Shown here: positions 46,896 through 55,973 of the stretch, one piece after another
Layout: each line of letters starts with the position of its first letter
Numbering within the stretch: the stretch's first letter is position 1
NCBI RefSeq assembly: GCF_028551255.1
Contig: NZ_CP117031.1
Coordinates: 247,112-311,111, forward strand
Reading direction: 5' to 3'
Length of the DNA: 64,000 bases
Origin: Vibrio tubiashii
GTDB lineage: Bacteria; Pseudomonadota; Gammaproteobacteria; Enterobacterales; Vibrionaceae
The notes under the pieces: model-generated
The model's input: only the letters and a program-made list of their open reading frames with translations
What the model was told of the DNA's origin: nothing
Databases searched by the model: none
Program-made: the position numbers and the translations under genes

Positions 46896-48302
46896 TTAAA
46901 GAAGCTCGCTCATTTCTGGCACCTTGTCGGCTTGCGCTAGCAAGTATTCACATTGTGTTTGGATGAGTGAGACACACAGTTCTATGTGTTCACGCTCTCC
47001 ATCATCGATTCCTTGAGCTTGGGTCAGTCGAACCGTTTCCTCTAGGGCATTGTTTATGGCGCCAACGGTTTCTACCATGATGGAAGCCATTTTGGTGCCT
47101 GAATAGCCGAGCAGAGCACCGAACTCAGCTAAATCATAGCTGGTGATAGGGCATTGGAAGTTACCTTTCGGCGGATTTTGAAAGTCTTCGCTTTGCCAAT
47201 CGCCAATCGACATTGCAAGACATTGAGGGATACTGGCGGCACGCCCCTCATGAGTCGACAATTTACCGCTTCGTGAGTTGCGTTTTGCGCCCTCTTGAGC
47301 AATAGCTTCTATGTTGACGAGATCATAAAAAGGGGCCAGTTCAAGGCCTTTAGGGAGCACGAAAAAGCTAATATTTTTACCATGAGCATCGTAGTTTAGA
47401 GTGGCTAGATTAAAGAGCATCCATTGGGTAAGCTTTAGGTTAGTGATGACCGTGTCTATGGTCTTGACGTTGAGTAGGCGTGGAAAAGAAACGCCATCAC
47501 GCATATACACGCCATCGCCTTCATCCCCATTCTGACGCTCGTATTTGTACCCTGGAGGTAAGTCAGTCGCCTGACAGCCATCAATCACGTGTTTTCGTTG
47601 AACGACATTACGCGCGTCGATATAGGCACGATCGAACCGCTCGATGATCAGTGTTCTAGTCTTCCCAATGCGAGTTAACTCAACATTAGCGACATCCAAG
47701 CCTGCGAGCTTGGCCAATGTCATACAAAAGAACTCATTCACAGCAATACACGGTGCTTTACCGCTTTCAAACTTCAGAATGTGGTTCGAACTCAATTTGC
47801 CTTCACCAAATCCCCATTTTTCACCGCGCTTAAGTAAGTTTAACTTGTTTTGAACTCCAGCAACCGAAAGGCGCACTTTACCGTCCCAATACACTAATGG
47901 CGCTAGATTTCGCTCGAGGCGTTCTATTAGTTCATCATCAGGTACCGATCTAAAACTGGTTTCCTGAGGTGCTGAGCCTGGAACTCGAAAAGATAATGCG
48001 CCTGATGTTTCCGCACCAAGCTTACGGATCAGACCGAACGTATTGCTTTTGGAGATCGTCGTGTTTTGTATCATCTCCTCAAAGGCTTCTCCTTCAGGAA
48101 GGAGATTTCTGAGATAGTTCTCGATACTGCGCGGTGAAGCCTGATCATCGAAAAGGATATGTGGCGAAATCGGGAAACCAGTGTGTTTCCATTCCTCTTC
48201 ATAGATGAAGGAGAACTCTGCTTCGGTTCCGACAGGAAGGATCAAACGGCCAATTTTGGTATTCGTACCGATGAACACATCTAACCGTTGTAACTTACTC
48301 AT
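46896..48302 (-). CDS. HipA-family kinase (second module)
   Basis: Start at 48302 (MSKLQRLDVF), overlapping the antitoxin gene by 8 nt; 468 aa, longer than the first HipA. VRLSVAGVQNKL is the activation/ATP-lid segment, LIIERFDR the substrate motif, NYDAHGKN holds catalytic Asp305, and FYDLVN the metal-binding Asp327. Residues 335-370 form an insert around a RNSRSGKLSTHEGR stretch. Likely a toxin kinase with its own target; convergent with the histidine kinase gene. Confidence 0.85.
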   Translation of the reverse strand: MSKLQRLDVFIGTNTKIGRLILPVGTEAEFSFIYEEEWKHTGFPISPHILFDDQASPRSIENYLRNLLPEGEAFEEMIQNTTISKSNTFGLIRKLGAETSGALSFRVPGSAPQETSFRSVPDDELIERLERNLAPLVYWDGKVRLSVAGVQNKLNLLKRGEKWGFGEGKLSSNHILKFESGKAPCIAVNEFFCMTLAKLAGLDVANVELTRIGKTRTLIIERFDRAYIDARNVVQRKHVIDGCQATDLPPGYKYERQNGDEGDGVYMRDGVSFPRLLNVKTIDTVITNLKLTQWMLFNLATLNYDAHGKNISFFVLPKGLELAPFYDLVNIEAIAQEGAKRNSRSGKLSTHEGRAASIPQCLAMSIGDWQSEDFQNPPKGNFQCPITSYDLAEFGALLGYSGTKMASIMVETVGAINNALEETVRLTQAQGIDDGEREHIELCVSLIQTQCEYLLAQADKVPEMSELL

Positions 48303-48630
48303 ACCAACCATCCTCATTGCTGCTCACGCTGTTTTCATCTTGGGAGGGGGAGTGGCTATGTGGACGAACAAATAGGTTTAAGTCGATAAGGCGTAACGAT
48401 AGGCCTAAGATATCCATGAGGATAAGTACATTGGCAAAGGTGACACTGGTATCGCCTTTTTCTACCTTCATCACTGTTCGACGAGATAAATTGGCTTTTG
48501 CAGCGAGATCGTCAATACGCCAGCCTCTATCGGTGCGTTTTGAGCGAATGGCGCTCCCCAGCGTTTCCATACTGAATTCGGTATTCAAATCAGGCATAGG
48601 TTGCGCTTTTACCATCTTACCTTTTTTCAT
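48295..48630 (-). CDS. HipB-like XRE antitoxin/repressor (second module)
   Basis: 111 aa. HTH at about residues 24-60 (LGSAIRSKRTDRGWRIDDLAAKANLSRRTVMKVEKGDTS). AAGG just before the ATG. Residues 85-111 are a Ser/His/Asp-rich tail. The gene is first in an operon with the hipA-like kinase; the ribosome site and first bases of its start codon lie inside an operator-like palindrome. Confidence 0.82.
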   Translation of the reverse strand: MKKGKMVKAQPMPDLNTEFSMETLGSAIRSKRTDRGWRIDDLAAKANLSRRTVMKVEKGDTSVTFANVLILMDILGLSLRLIDLNLFVRPHSHSPSQDENSVSSNEDGWYE

Positions 48631-48750
48631 AAGTGCCTTTTAATGTACTTTTATCACGGTTAGGTTGGTCTTTAAATATAAGTTCACTATAACTCACTTT
48701 TATGGTGGCGGTACAAGAAATTATCTATAAGTGTAATTTAAGTTACTTAT
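48629..48750. promoter_or_regulatory. Three-site operator array upstream of the second hipB
   Basis: ATAAGT-N12-ACTT(TT)AT occurs at 48629-48654, 48678-48703 and 48727-48750. The left ends are exactly 49 bp apart. The first copy covers the ribosome site and AT of the start codon. Probable autoregulatory sites. Confidence 0.75.
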
Positions 48751-49027
48751 GTTTAGTTTGCTCGTTGCCATTGGCGTTGTTGAGCCAATGAGCTTGAAGA
48801 GCAACGACGCCATATATGACAAGGCGTTATCCTCTGACAGGCATGCCTAGCTAATCATAACTTAAAACTGTTCCTTTCTTTGTTTCAACTGATTCGACTC
48901 GTTAATCCAAAGCGCTATATGACTTATTTGTTCTTATCTCACAGCATGACCAAGCTTGTATATTCACGACAGAGGCATCGTGAGAGTAAAAGTGAGTTCA
49001 AAAATATACCAATCATATGAAATGAAA

Positions 49028-49053
49028 AAGCCCCTAGACGCGTCTAAAGGCTT
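49028..49053 (-). terminator. Rho-independent terminator-like hairpin
   Basis: Read leftward: AAGCC..TTAGACGCGTCTA..GGCTT followed by TTTTTC. It lies about 300 nt beyond the M16 protease gene and may act as a second stop for that transcript. Confidence 0.6.
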
Positions 49054-49204
49054 GCATGTGGCGGTGAGCAGCCACTATGAATTTAGGTTTAGTGAGTTGC
49101 TTTAGGATAAGCACTATTGCAATGGGCGGGATATCAGCATAAGAAAACGGGTAGGACACATTGGATCACCTGTGCTTTTAAACATGCATGCGTCAGAACA
49201 GAAA

Positions 49205-49239
49205 ACAACAAAGGCCTGAATAGGTCGGGCCTTTGTTGT
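49205..49239. terminator. Terminator hairpin downstream of the M16 protease gene
   Basis: Perfect 12-bp stem ACAACAAAGGCC / GGCCTTTGTTGT with an 11-nt loop; TTTTC follows on the leftward strand. Confidence 0.75.
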
Positions 49240-49349
49240 CGTCATTGAAGCTCATCCTTGAGCAGTTAACTCAATATACAAAAGTAACACTCATCAAATT
49301 GGATTAAACGCACCCCAACAGCGTTGCTTTTGCCCAGCCAGAGCTTGTT

Positions 49350-52178
49350 TTACTGGTCAATATATTTTTCTGGAAGCACTCTTACTTGAAGTACATTGTC
49401 GACATCAATGAGCTTAGCTGCTGCCAAAATATCTTCTTTTGTTGCTGCAGCTAATTCTTGCGCAGTGATCCCATCGGCTTCAATTATATCCGGGTAAGTT
49501 TGCGCTGTTGAAGTTAAGTCGAACCAATAACTATTGCTTTCTACCTGCTGATCTACAGCGTCCATAATTGGCGTCGCTGCTCGCTTAAGTTCATCGTCTG
49601 TGATCAGCTCACTTTGCAACGACTTCAGCACATTCTTATAAGCTAAAAAAACCTTATCAACTTGAGCGATGGTCGTATTGCTATTGATTGTTAGATAACC
49701 GAAGTTTTTAAAATTGTAAGATTGCGTGCGCCCAGACCAAGGACTATAAGCGGCACCGATAGCCTCTCTGATTTCTCTTGTTACGCGTTGCTGAATGACG
49801 TTCTCCAACAACAAAAAGTGTAAGCTTTGTTTCGTATTACGAGCATCAGGCAGATCCCAGTAGCTACTTGCAAGTGCTGTTGTTTTTTCACCTTTGTGAT
49901 ACCAAGTAACATCTTCCTTTTTAATTGCTGGAAACTCTACCTGATAACGCTCTATTGTTGCGTTTGCCTTAATATCTAATGCACCAAAAGTTTGGGCCAC
50001 GTAGTCAATCGCCTCTTGAGGAGAAATATCACCAACAATACCGATCTCTACTGGGCCATTCGAAATGGCATTATCCATTATCGGTTTCAAGTCAGACATA
50101 GAGAATGCATCTAGCTCTTTCATGGAAGGTTCGACCCATCGCAAGTCACCACCATGCAGTTTGGACCTAATATTAACAGCCTGAACTTCTTCTGGGCTTT
50201 CCTGGTAGGTTTCTAAGTAATTACTTAACATTTGTAGCGTGAAAGACTTGCCTTGTTCACGATAGCCACCGTCAATCATTAAGGCGGCAAATACCCTAAG
50301 TTGATTAAGCGCATCTTCATTTTTCACTGCCTGTTTCAAAACAAATGCGTTAGTCTCTACCGTGGATTCAAGGCCCATGGTCGTGCCTGCAAATATGCGC
50401 TTCAAATCATTAATATCATGAGCTTTAAGCCCACCAGTAGACATGCCGACGTTGTACAGATTAATCAGAGCAGATTGCTCTTGAGTTAATGACATCAGCC
50501 CTTTACCAACACGGGCAGAGATGTATACAACGCTCTTCTCAAAATCGGTCTGTTTAATATTCAACATGACACCATTATCAAAACGATAGCGAAGAATATG
50601 TCCATATTTGGACGTGCCAATTAGCTTAGCTTTACCTGGCTTACCAAAGTTCTGGTAAGCGAATTCAGTGGCAGCCTTCTCCACATAGGGCGTTACCTTA
50701 GTTTGTTGGCTTTCCGCGTATGTTTCAAGCAACGTCTTCTCAAGGCCTGGGGCATTGCTACGCTCGGTTAAATAGAGGCGAGGTGGTTGAGATGCCCACC
50801 TTTTCCGAAAGGCCTCATTGATTGATTTAACGGTCAATTGGTCTCGTAGTTCATAGAATATGGATAGGTCGGTTTGTGGTGATGCGATAACGTAACCACT
50901 ATCAACGGCATTCATGACTCTGTTAGCAAGAGTGGCACTTGACGAATCCCCAGCCGTTTCAACACTAAGCTGTAGTTCATTTTCTAACGCTGTAAGCTGC
51001 TTCTTGATCTCATCTTCGGTAAAACCGAACTCAACCGCTTGACGTAATTTTTGCTCTAGTGTTGAGAGGCCAAATTCCCAATCTCTATCCGCTGTTGTCA
51101 CGCCGATTTGACTTACACGAACAGATTCTAAGCTTATCTCCGATGACATACTCGGTGACAGAATTCGACCGCCACTTTCGTACGCTAATGTGTCAATACG
51201 ATTAATCAAAGCCCTAGTGCTCAGTAAGTGAGTCCAGTACTCTAGATTGAGTGCCTTACTGTTGGCTTCAGGAGACTCCTTCGCGAGAAAGTTAAATTCT
51301 ATTCGCGTCTCTACATTTGGATCTGTAAACACTTTCGCTTCAACTTTACTCGGCAACACGACGTTAAACTCTGGGTCAACAGCGGGCTGAAACTCTTTAT
51401 TACGCCAGTCAGAAAAGAAATGTTTAACGCGTTCAAGCATAACGTCATGACTCACATCGCCAGCCAAAACCAGAGTTGTATTCCTTGGCGCGTAATAAGT
51501 TTGATAAAAACTTCTTAGGTCCTTTTGGGTGACTTGATCCATCCCTTTGATTGTCCCAAGGCCAATTTTATTGGGTAGATTTGCTCCTGCATAAATATAA
51601 TCTGAAGAGTCAAGGAAACGGTCCAGCCCTACCGATTGACGCTCACGAACTTCAGACTTAATGACCTTACGCTCCCTATCTATTGCGCCTTGATCCAACG
51701 TTAACTCAGAAGCCGTCTCTCGTAATAAAAATAATGCCGTATTAATGCTTTCAATATCTGCCTTAGGTAAATCGAGTCGGTAATTAGTGTTGGTCATACT
51801 TGTGGTGGCATTAGTGTCTGCGCCAAAAGCTAAACCGTGCCTTTCAAGCATTGAAATCATTTCGCCTTCTGGAACATGAGTTGAGCCATTAAATGCCATA
51901 TGCTCTAAAAAGTGTGCAAGTCCTGGCTCTTTACCTTTCTCTTGAAATGAGCCTGCGTCCACAAACATACGAATCGATAGCCCCTGTTTGGGCGTGCTGT
52001 TTTCAACGGTGATAACGCGCAACCCGTTATCAAGCAGAACCGTTTGATAACGAGAATCTAGAGCGATATCGGTTTGGGTAAACCAAAGTGCTGATTCATT
52101 AGGCGCTGAGATTGTCGTAAAAGGAAGAGACGACAGAGAGAGTAAGACAAGAGTTTGCTTAAATTTTTGGTTCCACAT
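49350..52178 (-). CDS. Exported M16 (insulinase-type) zinc peptidase
   Basis: 942 aa with a signal peptide of about 25 residues (ending TTISA). The inverted zinc motif HFLEH (LAHFLEHMAFNGS, about residues 88-92) and the downstream Glu in AIDRERKVIKSEVRER are the M16 catalytic set. A second, inactive M16-like half begins near residue 520. Members degrade peptides in the periplasm, and some process secreted proteins. A single gene with its own terminators. Confidence 0.92.
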   Translation of the reverse strand: MWNQKFKQTLVLLSLSSLPFTTISAPNESALWFTQTDIALDSRYQTVLLDNGLRVITVENSTPKQGLSIRMFVDAGSFQEKGKEPGLAHFLEHMAFNGSTHVPEGEMISMLERHGLAFGADTNATTSMTNTNYRLDLPKADIESINTALFLLRETASELTLDQGAIDRERKVIKSEVRERQSVGLDRFLDSSDYIYAGANLPNKIGLGTIKGMDQVTQKDLRSFYQTYYAPRNTTLVLAGDVSHDVMLERVKHFFSDWRNKEFQPAVDPEFNVVLPSKVEAKVFTDPNVETRIEFNFLAKESPEANSKALNLEYWTHLLSTRALINRIDTLAYESGGRILSPSMSSEISLESVRVSQIGVTTADRDWEFGLSTLEQKLRQAVEFGFTEDEIKKQLTALENELQLSVETAGDSSSATLANRVMNAVDSGYVIASPQTDLSIFYELRDQLTVKSINEAFRKRWASQPPRLYLTERSNAPGLEKTLLETYAESQQTKVTPYVEKAATEFAYQNFGKPGKAKLIGTSKYGHILRYRFDNGVMLNIKQTDFEKSVVYISARVGKGLMSLTQEQSALINLYNVGMSTGGLKAHDINDLKRIFAGTTMGLESTVETNAFVLKQAVKNEDALNQLRVFAALMIDGGYREQGKSFTLQMLSNYLETYQESPEEVQAVNIRSKLHGGDLRWVEPSMKELDAFSMSDLKPIMDNAISNGPVEIGIVGDISPQEAIDYVAQTFGALDIKANATIERYQVEFPAIKKEDVTWYHKGEKTTALASSYWDLPDARNTKQSLHFLLLENVIQQRVTREIREAIGAAYSPWSGRTQSYNFKNFGYLTINSNTTIAQVDKVFLAYKNVLKSLQSELITDDELKRAATPIMDAVDQQVESNSYWFDLTSTAQTYPDIIEADGITAQELAAATKEDILAAAKLIDVDNVLQVRVLPEKYIDQ

Positions 52179-52866
52179 AGGTTACTGCACTGGGTCTAAA
52201 TGATGATTGAGATTAATCCTATAGGCAGCGTAAATGCCTGTCGAGAAATTAGTAACCTCACAAAATTAGATTTTATATTAGTAATATAAGCATTACGTCG
52301 ATGAGTGCGCGTAGTAAACACGTGCCCTTGTGAACTTTGGCGATGTAGCGGTTAGGCAAAGTACTGAAGTAACGATAACGTTTGATCATGAAGAGTCGTT
52401 TGATGTATTGAACCACTCGCAGCCTATTCTTCTCGCTCCGGTTATGTGATTACGTCTCAACATGTGGTGATTGGACGGGCGATCGAGTTCCTAATCCATA
52501 CGACCCCACCTTCAGCCAAATAGACGCTCACTTGTGAGTTGACACTGCGGTACAAGCCAACAGTCCAAGGCCATCAATCGAAAAGATGGCAGTTGTACTG
52601 CTATGACTCATCGTACTATGGAAGCTCCAGTTTATGTACACGAGACCTCCTAGTGGGGGGGAATGAACTTTAAAGGCTTTGTAGTACGACAGGTAATCCG
52701 TTAAAAACTAAGTTAGTGCAATCACTGACACAGAAGTGTCCAAAATTCTGTTGTGCTTTAAGCCCGGCCACTCATACTTCAATGTGACGGTGTAAACCCA
52801 TATGCATTTCAGCGTTTTAATAGTTTGCTTCGGGTAGTTATTGTTCTGATTTATGATCGTGCACAA
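52179..52866. other. Intergenic stretch, about 690 bp
   Basis: Divergent region between the M16 gene and pnuC. No credible coding frame with a ribosome site. It contains CAGAAGTGTCCAAAATTCTG-like foldback near 52730-52750 and otherwise nothing recognisable. Confidence 0.4.
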
Positions 52867-52867
52867 T

Positions 52868-52903
52868 TTAAGGGGGACAAATGTCCTCCTTTTTGTTTTA
52901 TTA
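52868..52903 (+). terminator. Terminator-like hairpin in the pnuC leader (possible attenuator)
   Basis: AAGG.GGGACA / TGTCC.TCCTT stem with a tight AA loop and TTTTTGTTTTATT behind it, ending about 47 nt before the pnuC ATG. No rightward gene lies upstream, so it either controls pnuC or ends a small RNA. Confidence 0.6.
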
Positions 52904-52949
52904 GGCGCAATAGGATAGAAGCAACGAAAAAACAATAAAGGGCCTTTTG

Positions 52950-53684
52950 ATGGACTTATTCACTCTACTTGATATCAATAACACGCTCGTCGAGATCCCA
53001 ATTGGGGGTGGCTACGCCATGAGCTGGATTGAAGCCTTCGGTACTGTGTTTGGTTTGCTGTGTATATGGTTTGCAAGCCAAGAGAAAACGATCAACTACC
53101 TGTTTGGATTACTGAATGTAACCTTGTTTGCGGTAATATTTTTCCAAATTCAGTTATACGGACTATTGCTTCTTCAACTGTTTTTCTTTTGTGCCAACCT
53201 TTACGGTTGGTATGCGTGGACACGCCCTAACGAGCAAGGTGAAACCTTGGCAGTCCGTTGGTTGAGCCGAAATAAGTTAGTGGCAACTGCGGCGGCTTGT
53301 GCGATTTCAATTGCACTGTTAACACTGTACATCGACCCATTTTTCTTTGCGTTAGCCAATATTGCCGTTGATGGACTCAATGTATTCGGGGCGGGTCTCG
53401 CAGAACCGGTCCTCGAACCTGATGCATTTCCATTCTGGGACGCGACAATGACAGTGCTGTCCGTGGTTGCTCAAATACTGATGACACGTAAGTATGTTGA
53501 AAACTGGATACTGTGGATTGTGATCAACATTATCAGTGTGGGTATCTATGCAACTCAGGGCGTTTATGCCATGTCCGTTCAATACGCTATCTTGATGTTT
53601 ATTGCCGCAAACGGCACCCGTGAGTGGGCTCGCACCGCGAAACGAAATAGCGCTACCCCCTTGACTCACGCGACGGCTTCTTAG
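52950..53684 (+). CDS. pnuC: PnuC-family nicotinamide riboside transporter
   Basis: ATG at 52950 (AAAGGG about 8 nt upstream); 244 aa with about seven membrane helices. FFCANLYGWYAWTRP and ENWILWIVINIISVGIYATQGVYAMSVQYAILMF contain the conserved PnuC Trp/Asn/Gln residues that line the substrate path. PnuC facilitates nicotinamide riboside uptake for NAD synthesis. Eight nt upstream of the phosphorylase gene, so co-transcribed. Confidence 0.88.
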   Translation: MDLFTLLDINNTLVEIPIGGGYAMSWIEAFGTVFGLLCIWFASQEKTINYLFGLLNVTLFAVIFFQIQLYGLLLLQLFFFCANLYGWYAWTRPNEQGETLAVRWLSRNKLVATAAACAISIALLTLYIDPFFFALANIAVDGLNVFGAGLAEPVLEPDAFPFWDATMTVLSVVAQILMTRKYVENWILWIVINIISVGIYATQGVYAMSVQYAILMFIAANGTREWARTAKRNSATPLTHATAS

Positions 53685-53692
53685 GAGTTAAG

Positions 53693-54421
53693 ATGGTAAA
53701 GCAACCTCATATTGGTGTAGATGAAACGCAAATTGCGCCTCTGGTTATTGTTTGTGGCGAGCCTGATAGAGCCAATCGCATTGCGCGTTTGCTCACTGAT
53801 GCTGAGCTTGTCTCCGACAATCGAGAGTATCGCGTCTTCACGGGGACGTATAAAGATCGAGCGGTTTCCGTCTGTAGTACAGGCATCGGTGCTCCCTCAA
53901 TGATCATTGCGATCGAAGAGCTAAAGCTTTGTGGGGTAACTCATATTGTAAGAGTTGGCTCTGCAGGTGCGATGCAAACACACATTGGGCTTGGTGAATT
54001 GATTGTCGCGGAAGCGGCGGTTCGAGATGAGGGCGGATCTGCCGCTTATGTGAAACCGTCGTTTCCAGCTTACGCAAGTTTCTCTCTGCTTAAAGAGCTC
54101 GAGCAATTCTTACAGCAGCATCCCATTCCATATCATATGGGCGCGGTGCGTTCTCACGATAGTTTCTATACTGATGATGAGCAGGCGATTTGTCGATACT
54201 GGAATAGCAAAGGCATATTGGGAGCAGACATGGAGACATCTGCGCTGTTTACAGTCGGACGCTTAAGAGGGCTTCACGTTGCGTCTATCCTCAATAATGT
54301 TGTCTTGTACGAACAAGATGTAAAAGAGGGGGTTGGGCAGTATGTTGATGAGGCGGACGTCATGATGAGCGGTGAACGACTTGCCTCATTCGCTGCGTTA
54401 GAAGCCTTAATGACTCAATAA
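53693..54421 (+). CDS. Uridine/purine phosphorylase-family nucleoside phosphorylase
   Basis: 242 aa. VVCGEPDRANRIARLL, STGIGAPSMIIAIEEL, VRVGSAGAMQ and GADMETSALFTVGRL are the PNP/UDP family phosphate, ribose and base-site blocks. Such enzymes split nucleosides to base and ribose-1-phosphate. Its close linkage to pnuC suggests nicotinamide riboside as the physiological substrate (inference). Followed by a strong terminator. Confidence 0.85.
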   Translation: MVKQPHIGVDETQIAPLVIVCGEPDRANRIARLLTDAELVSDNREYRVFTGTYKDRAVSVCSTGIGAPSMIIAIEELKLCGVTHIVRVGSAGAMQTHIGLGELIVAEAAVRDEGGSAAYVKPSFPAYASFSLLKELEQFLQQHPIPYHMGAVRSHDSFYTDDEQAICRYWNSKGILGADMETSALFTVGRLRGLHVASILNNVVLYEQDVKEGVGQYVDEADVMMSGERLASFAALEALMTQ

Positions 54422-54440
54422 CAGTGAGAATCACCTTGTT

Positions 54441-54470
54441 AAAAAGCGATGGAAGACCATCGCTTTTTTA
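54441..54470 (+). terminator. Rho-independent terminator of the pnuC operon
   Basis: AAAAAGCGATGG / CCATCGCTTTTTT with an AAGA loop, 20 nt after the phosphorylase stop. Confidence 0.93.
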
Positions 54471-54536
54471 TTGAGCTCAATCCGCTACAATCGTGAGTAA
54501 CTTCGACAGCAGGCCAAGCATTCAGAGACCGTTACT

Positions 54537-55217
54537 ATGAAAATCGCCCCGTACCCAAGCGGACGTTTTAAGGACTATCTAAGACAAAAGCGTTCCGAGT
54601 TTAAAGATCTCATCTATCAACACCAAGTCAGCTCTCGGTATTTTGATATCAATGATGAAATCCTGAAGCAAGGGGAGCAACTGCAGCACCTCTATGTGGT
54701 CCCCGCAGGGCGAGTGTCAATGAGTATTTCGGCGGCGAATGGGCGACGCTTTCAGTTGGGGGAAGTGCGTTGTGACTATCATATTTTTGGGGAGATGGAG
54801 TTTTTCACCCAAACCGCTTGTCAATGGAACGTGGTGGCGGATGAACACATGCAGGTTGATGTCATTTGCATCCAAAACCTTGCCGAGGCGTTGCATAAGA
54901 AACCAGAGATGATGTTCTTTTTTGCGTCCGCTTTGGCCGAAGATTACCAAGATTCTATGGGCATTTATACCCACCGCCTTTTACACTCGATTACCTACAA
55001 TATTGCGTACGACTTGTTGGTGCAAACTCAAACCAACACCGGGTTAGGGGGATTCGATAAAGTGAATCAAGAAGCAGAACGTTTTGGTACATCGAGCCGA
55101 GTGTATCGAAGAGCGGTCAATGATCTACTCGACAAAGGTTTTATCCAAAAAGGGCCTAGAGGGTTGGAGGTGACCGATCTGCGAGCCCTTCAAGCGTTTA
55201 TTGACGCGTATGATTGA
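54537..55217 (+). CDS. Crp/Fnr-family regulator, YeiL-like
   Basis: 226 aa. A cyclic-nucleotide-type beta-roll (residues 35-125, GEQLQHLYVVPAGRVSMSI) is followed by a dimer helix and a winged helix (about 170-215, EAERFGTSSRVYRRAVNDLLDKGFIQK). The layout resembles E. coli YeiL, which lies near nucleoside-utilisation genes. Cys residues (Cys88-like in VRCDYHIF and two further) might carry a redox centre, unproven. It sits just downstream of the pnuC/phosphorylase operon and may regulate it. Confidence 0.82.
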   Translation: MKIAPYPSGRFKDYLRQKRSEFKDLIYQHQVSSRYFDINDEILKQGEQLQHLYVVPAGRVSMSISAANGRRFQLGEVRCDYHIFGEMEFFTQTACQWNVVADEHMQVDVICIQNLAEALHKKPEMMFFFASALAEDYQDSMGIYTHRLLHSITYNIAYDLLVQTQTNTGLGGFDKVNQEAERFGTSSRVYRRAVNDLLDKGFIQKGPRGLEVTDLRALQAFIDAYD

Positions 55218-55333
55218 TAGCAATCAGGGGGGCCTGTTTGAAGTGCTTGAACGTTGGCAACGGACGTCATGCCTCGCCCCACTTCCCTTCAATGACAGCC
55301 TTTAAGTCAAATCAGTGAGCCAGCGAGATCATA

Positions 55334-55377
55334 CCTCTGGCCAATGAAACTGGATATCAAAGGTCATTGGCCAGAGG
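55334..55377. repeat. Long perfect inverted repeat between convergent genes
   Basis: CCTCTGGCCAATGA and TCATTGGCCAGAGG, 14 bp each without mismatch, separated by 16 nt. No U-tract. It lies between the convergent regulator and RidA genes and could act as a shared 3' end. Confidence 0.7.
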
Positions 55378-55401
55378 CCACGCTGGAGCACGGCGACGTG
55401 A

Positions 55402-55785
55402 TTACTCGATGTAAGCGATCGCTTCGACTTCGACTAACGCTTCTTTTGGTAGACCAGACGTTTCAATACAAGAGCGTGCTGGTGCGTTCTCGGTGCCAAA
55501 TATTTCCGTGTACACTTCATTGAACGCAATAAAGTTCTCCATGCTAGAGAGGAAGCAAGTGGTCTTGATCACGGTGTCTAGTGAGCCCCCACCTTGCTCT
55601 AAGACGGTTTTCAGGTTTTCCAATGACATTCGAGCTTGCGCTTTAATTCCACCTTCAACTAATGCCATCGTTGTCGCCTCAAGCGGCAGTTGACCAGACG
55701 TAAAGATAAGATTTTCAAATGCCATGCCTTGAGAGTATGGGCCGATCGCTGTGGGAGCGAGTTCGGTCTGGATGATTGTCTTCAT
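55402..55785 (-). CDS. RidA-family enamine/imine deaminase
   Basis: 127 aa, the usual family length. IGPYSQGMAFENLIFTSGQLPL, TTCFLSSMENFIAFNEVY and APARSCIETSGLPKEALVEVEAIAY are RidA blocks; Arg104 is the catalytic Arg. The enzyme hydrolyses reactive 2-aminoacrylate-type enamines. Single gene. Confidence 0.92.
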   Translation of the reverse strand: MKTIIQTELAPTAIGPYSQGMAFENLIFTSGQLPLEATTMALVEGGIKAQARMSLENLKTVLEQGGGSLDTVIKTTCFLSSMENFIAFNEVYTEIFGTENAPARSCIETSGLPKEALVEVEAIAYIE

Positions 55786-55973
55786 TTCATTTCTCTTTTT
55801 CGGTTGTAGGATGTTGGTGGGTTTACACGCGCAATTGCGCTCAGAAATAGCGTGGTGCCGCTTGCGGCAATCATACCGATCGTGCGCGAGCGGGGGATCA
55901 ATGCTGTCTGTCGCGTAAGCTTCAAAGTCAAGCTCGCCGCCTCAAATTCGCTGCCGTTTGTGTGAGTGAACCC

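Noticed and set aside
52640..52900. TPP riboswitch ahead of pnuC
   Set aside because: No CTGAGA or ACCTGA boxes are present in the leader.
52708..52935. Leftward 75-codon ORF upstream of pnuC
   Set aside because: It crosses the terminator-like hairpin, has no ribosome site and a composition unlike protein.
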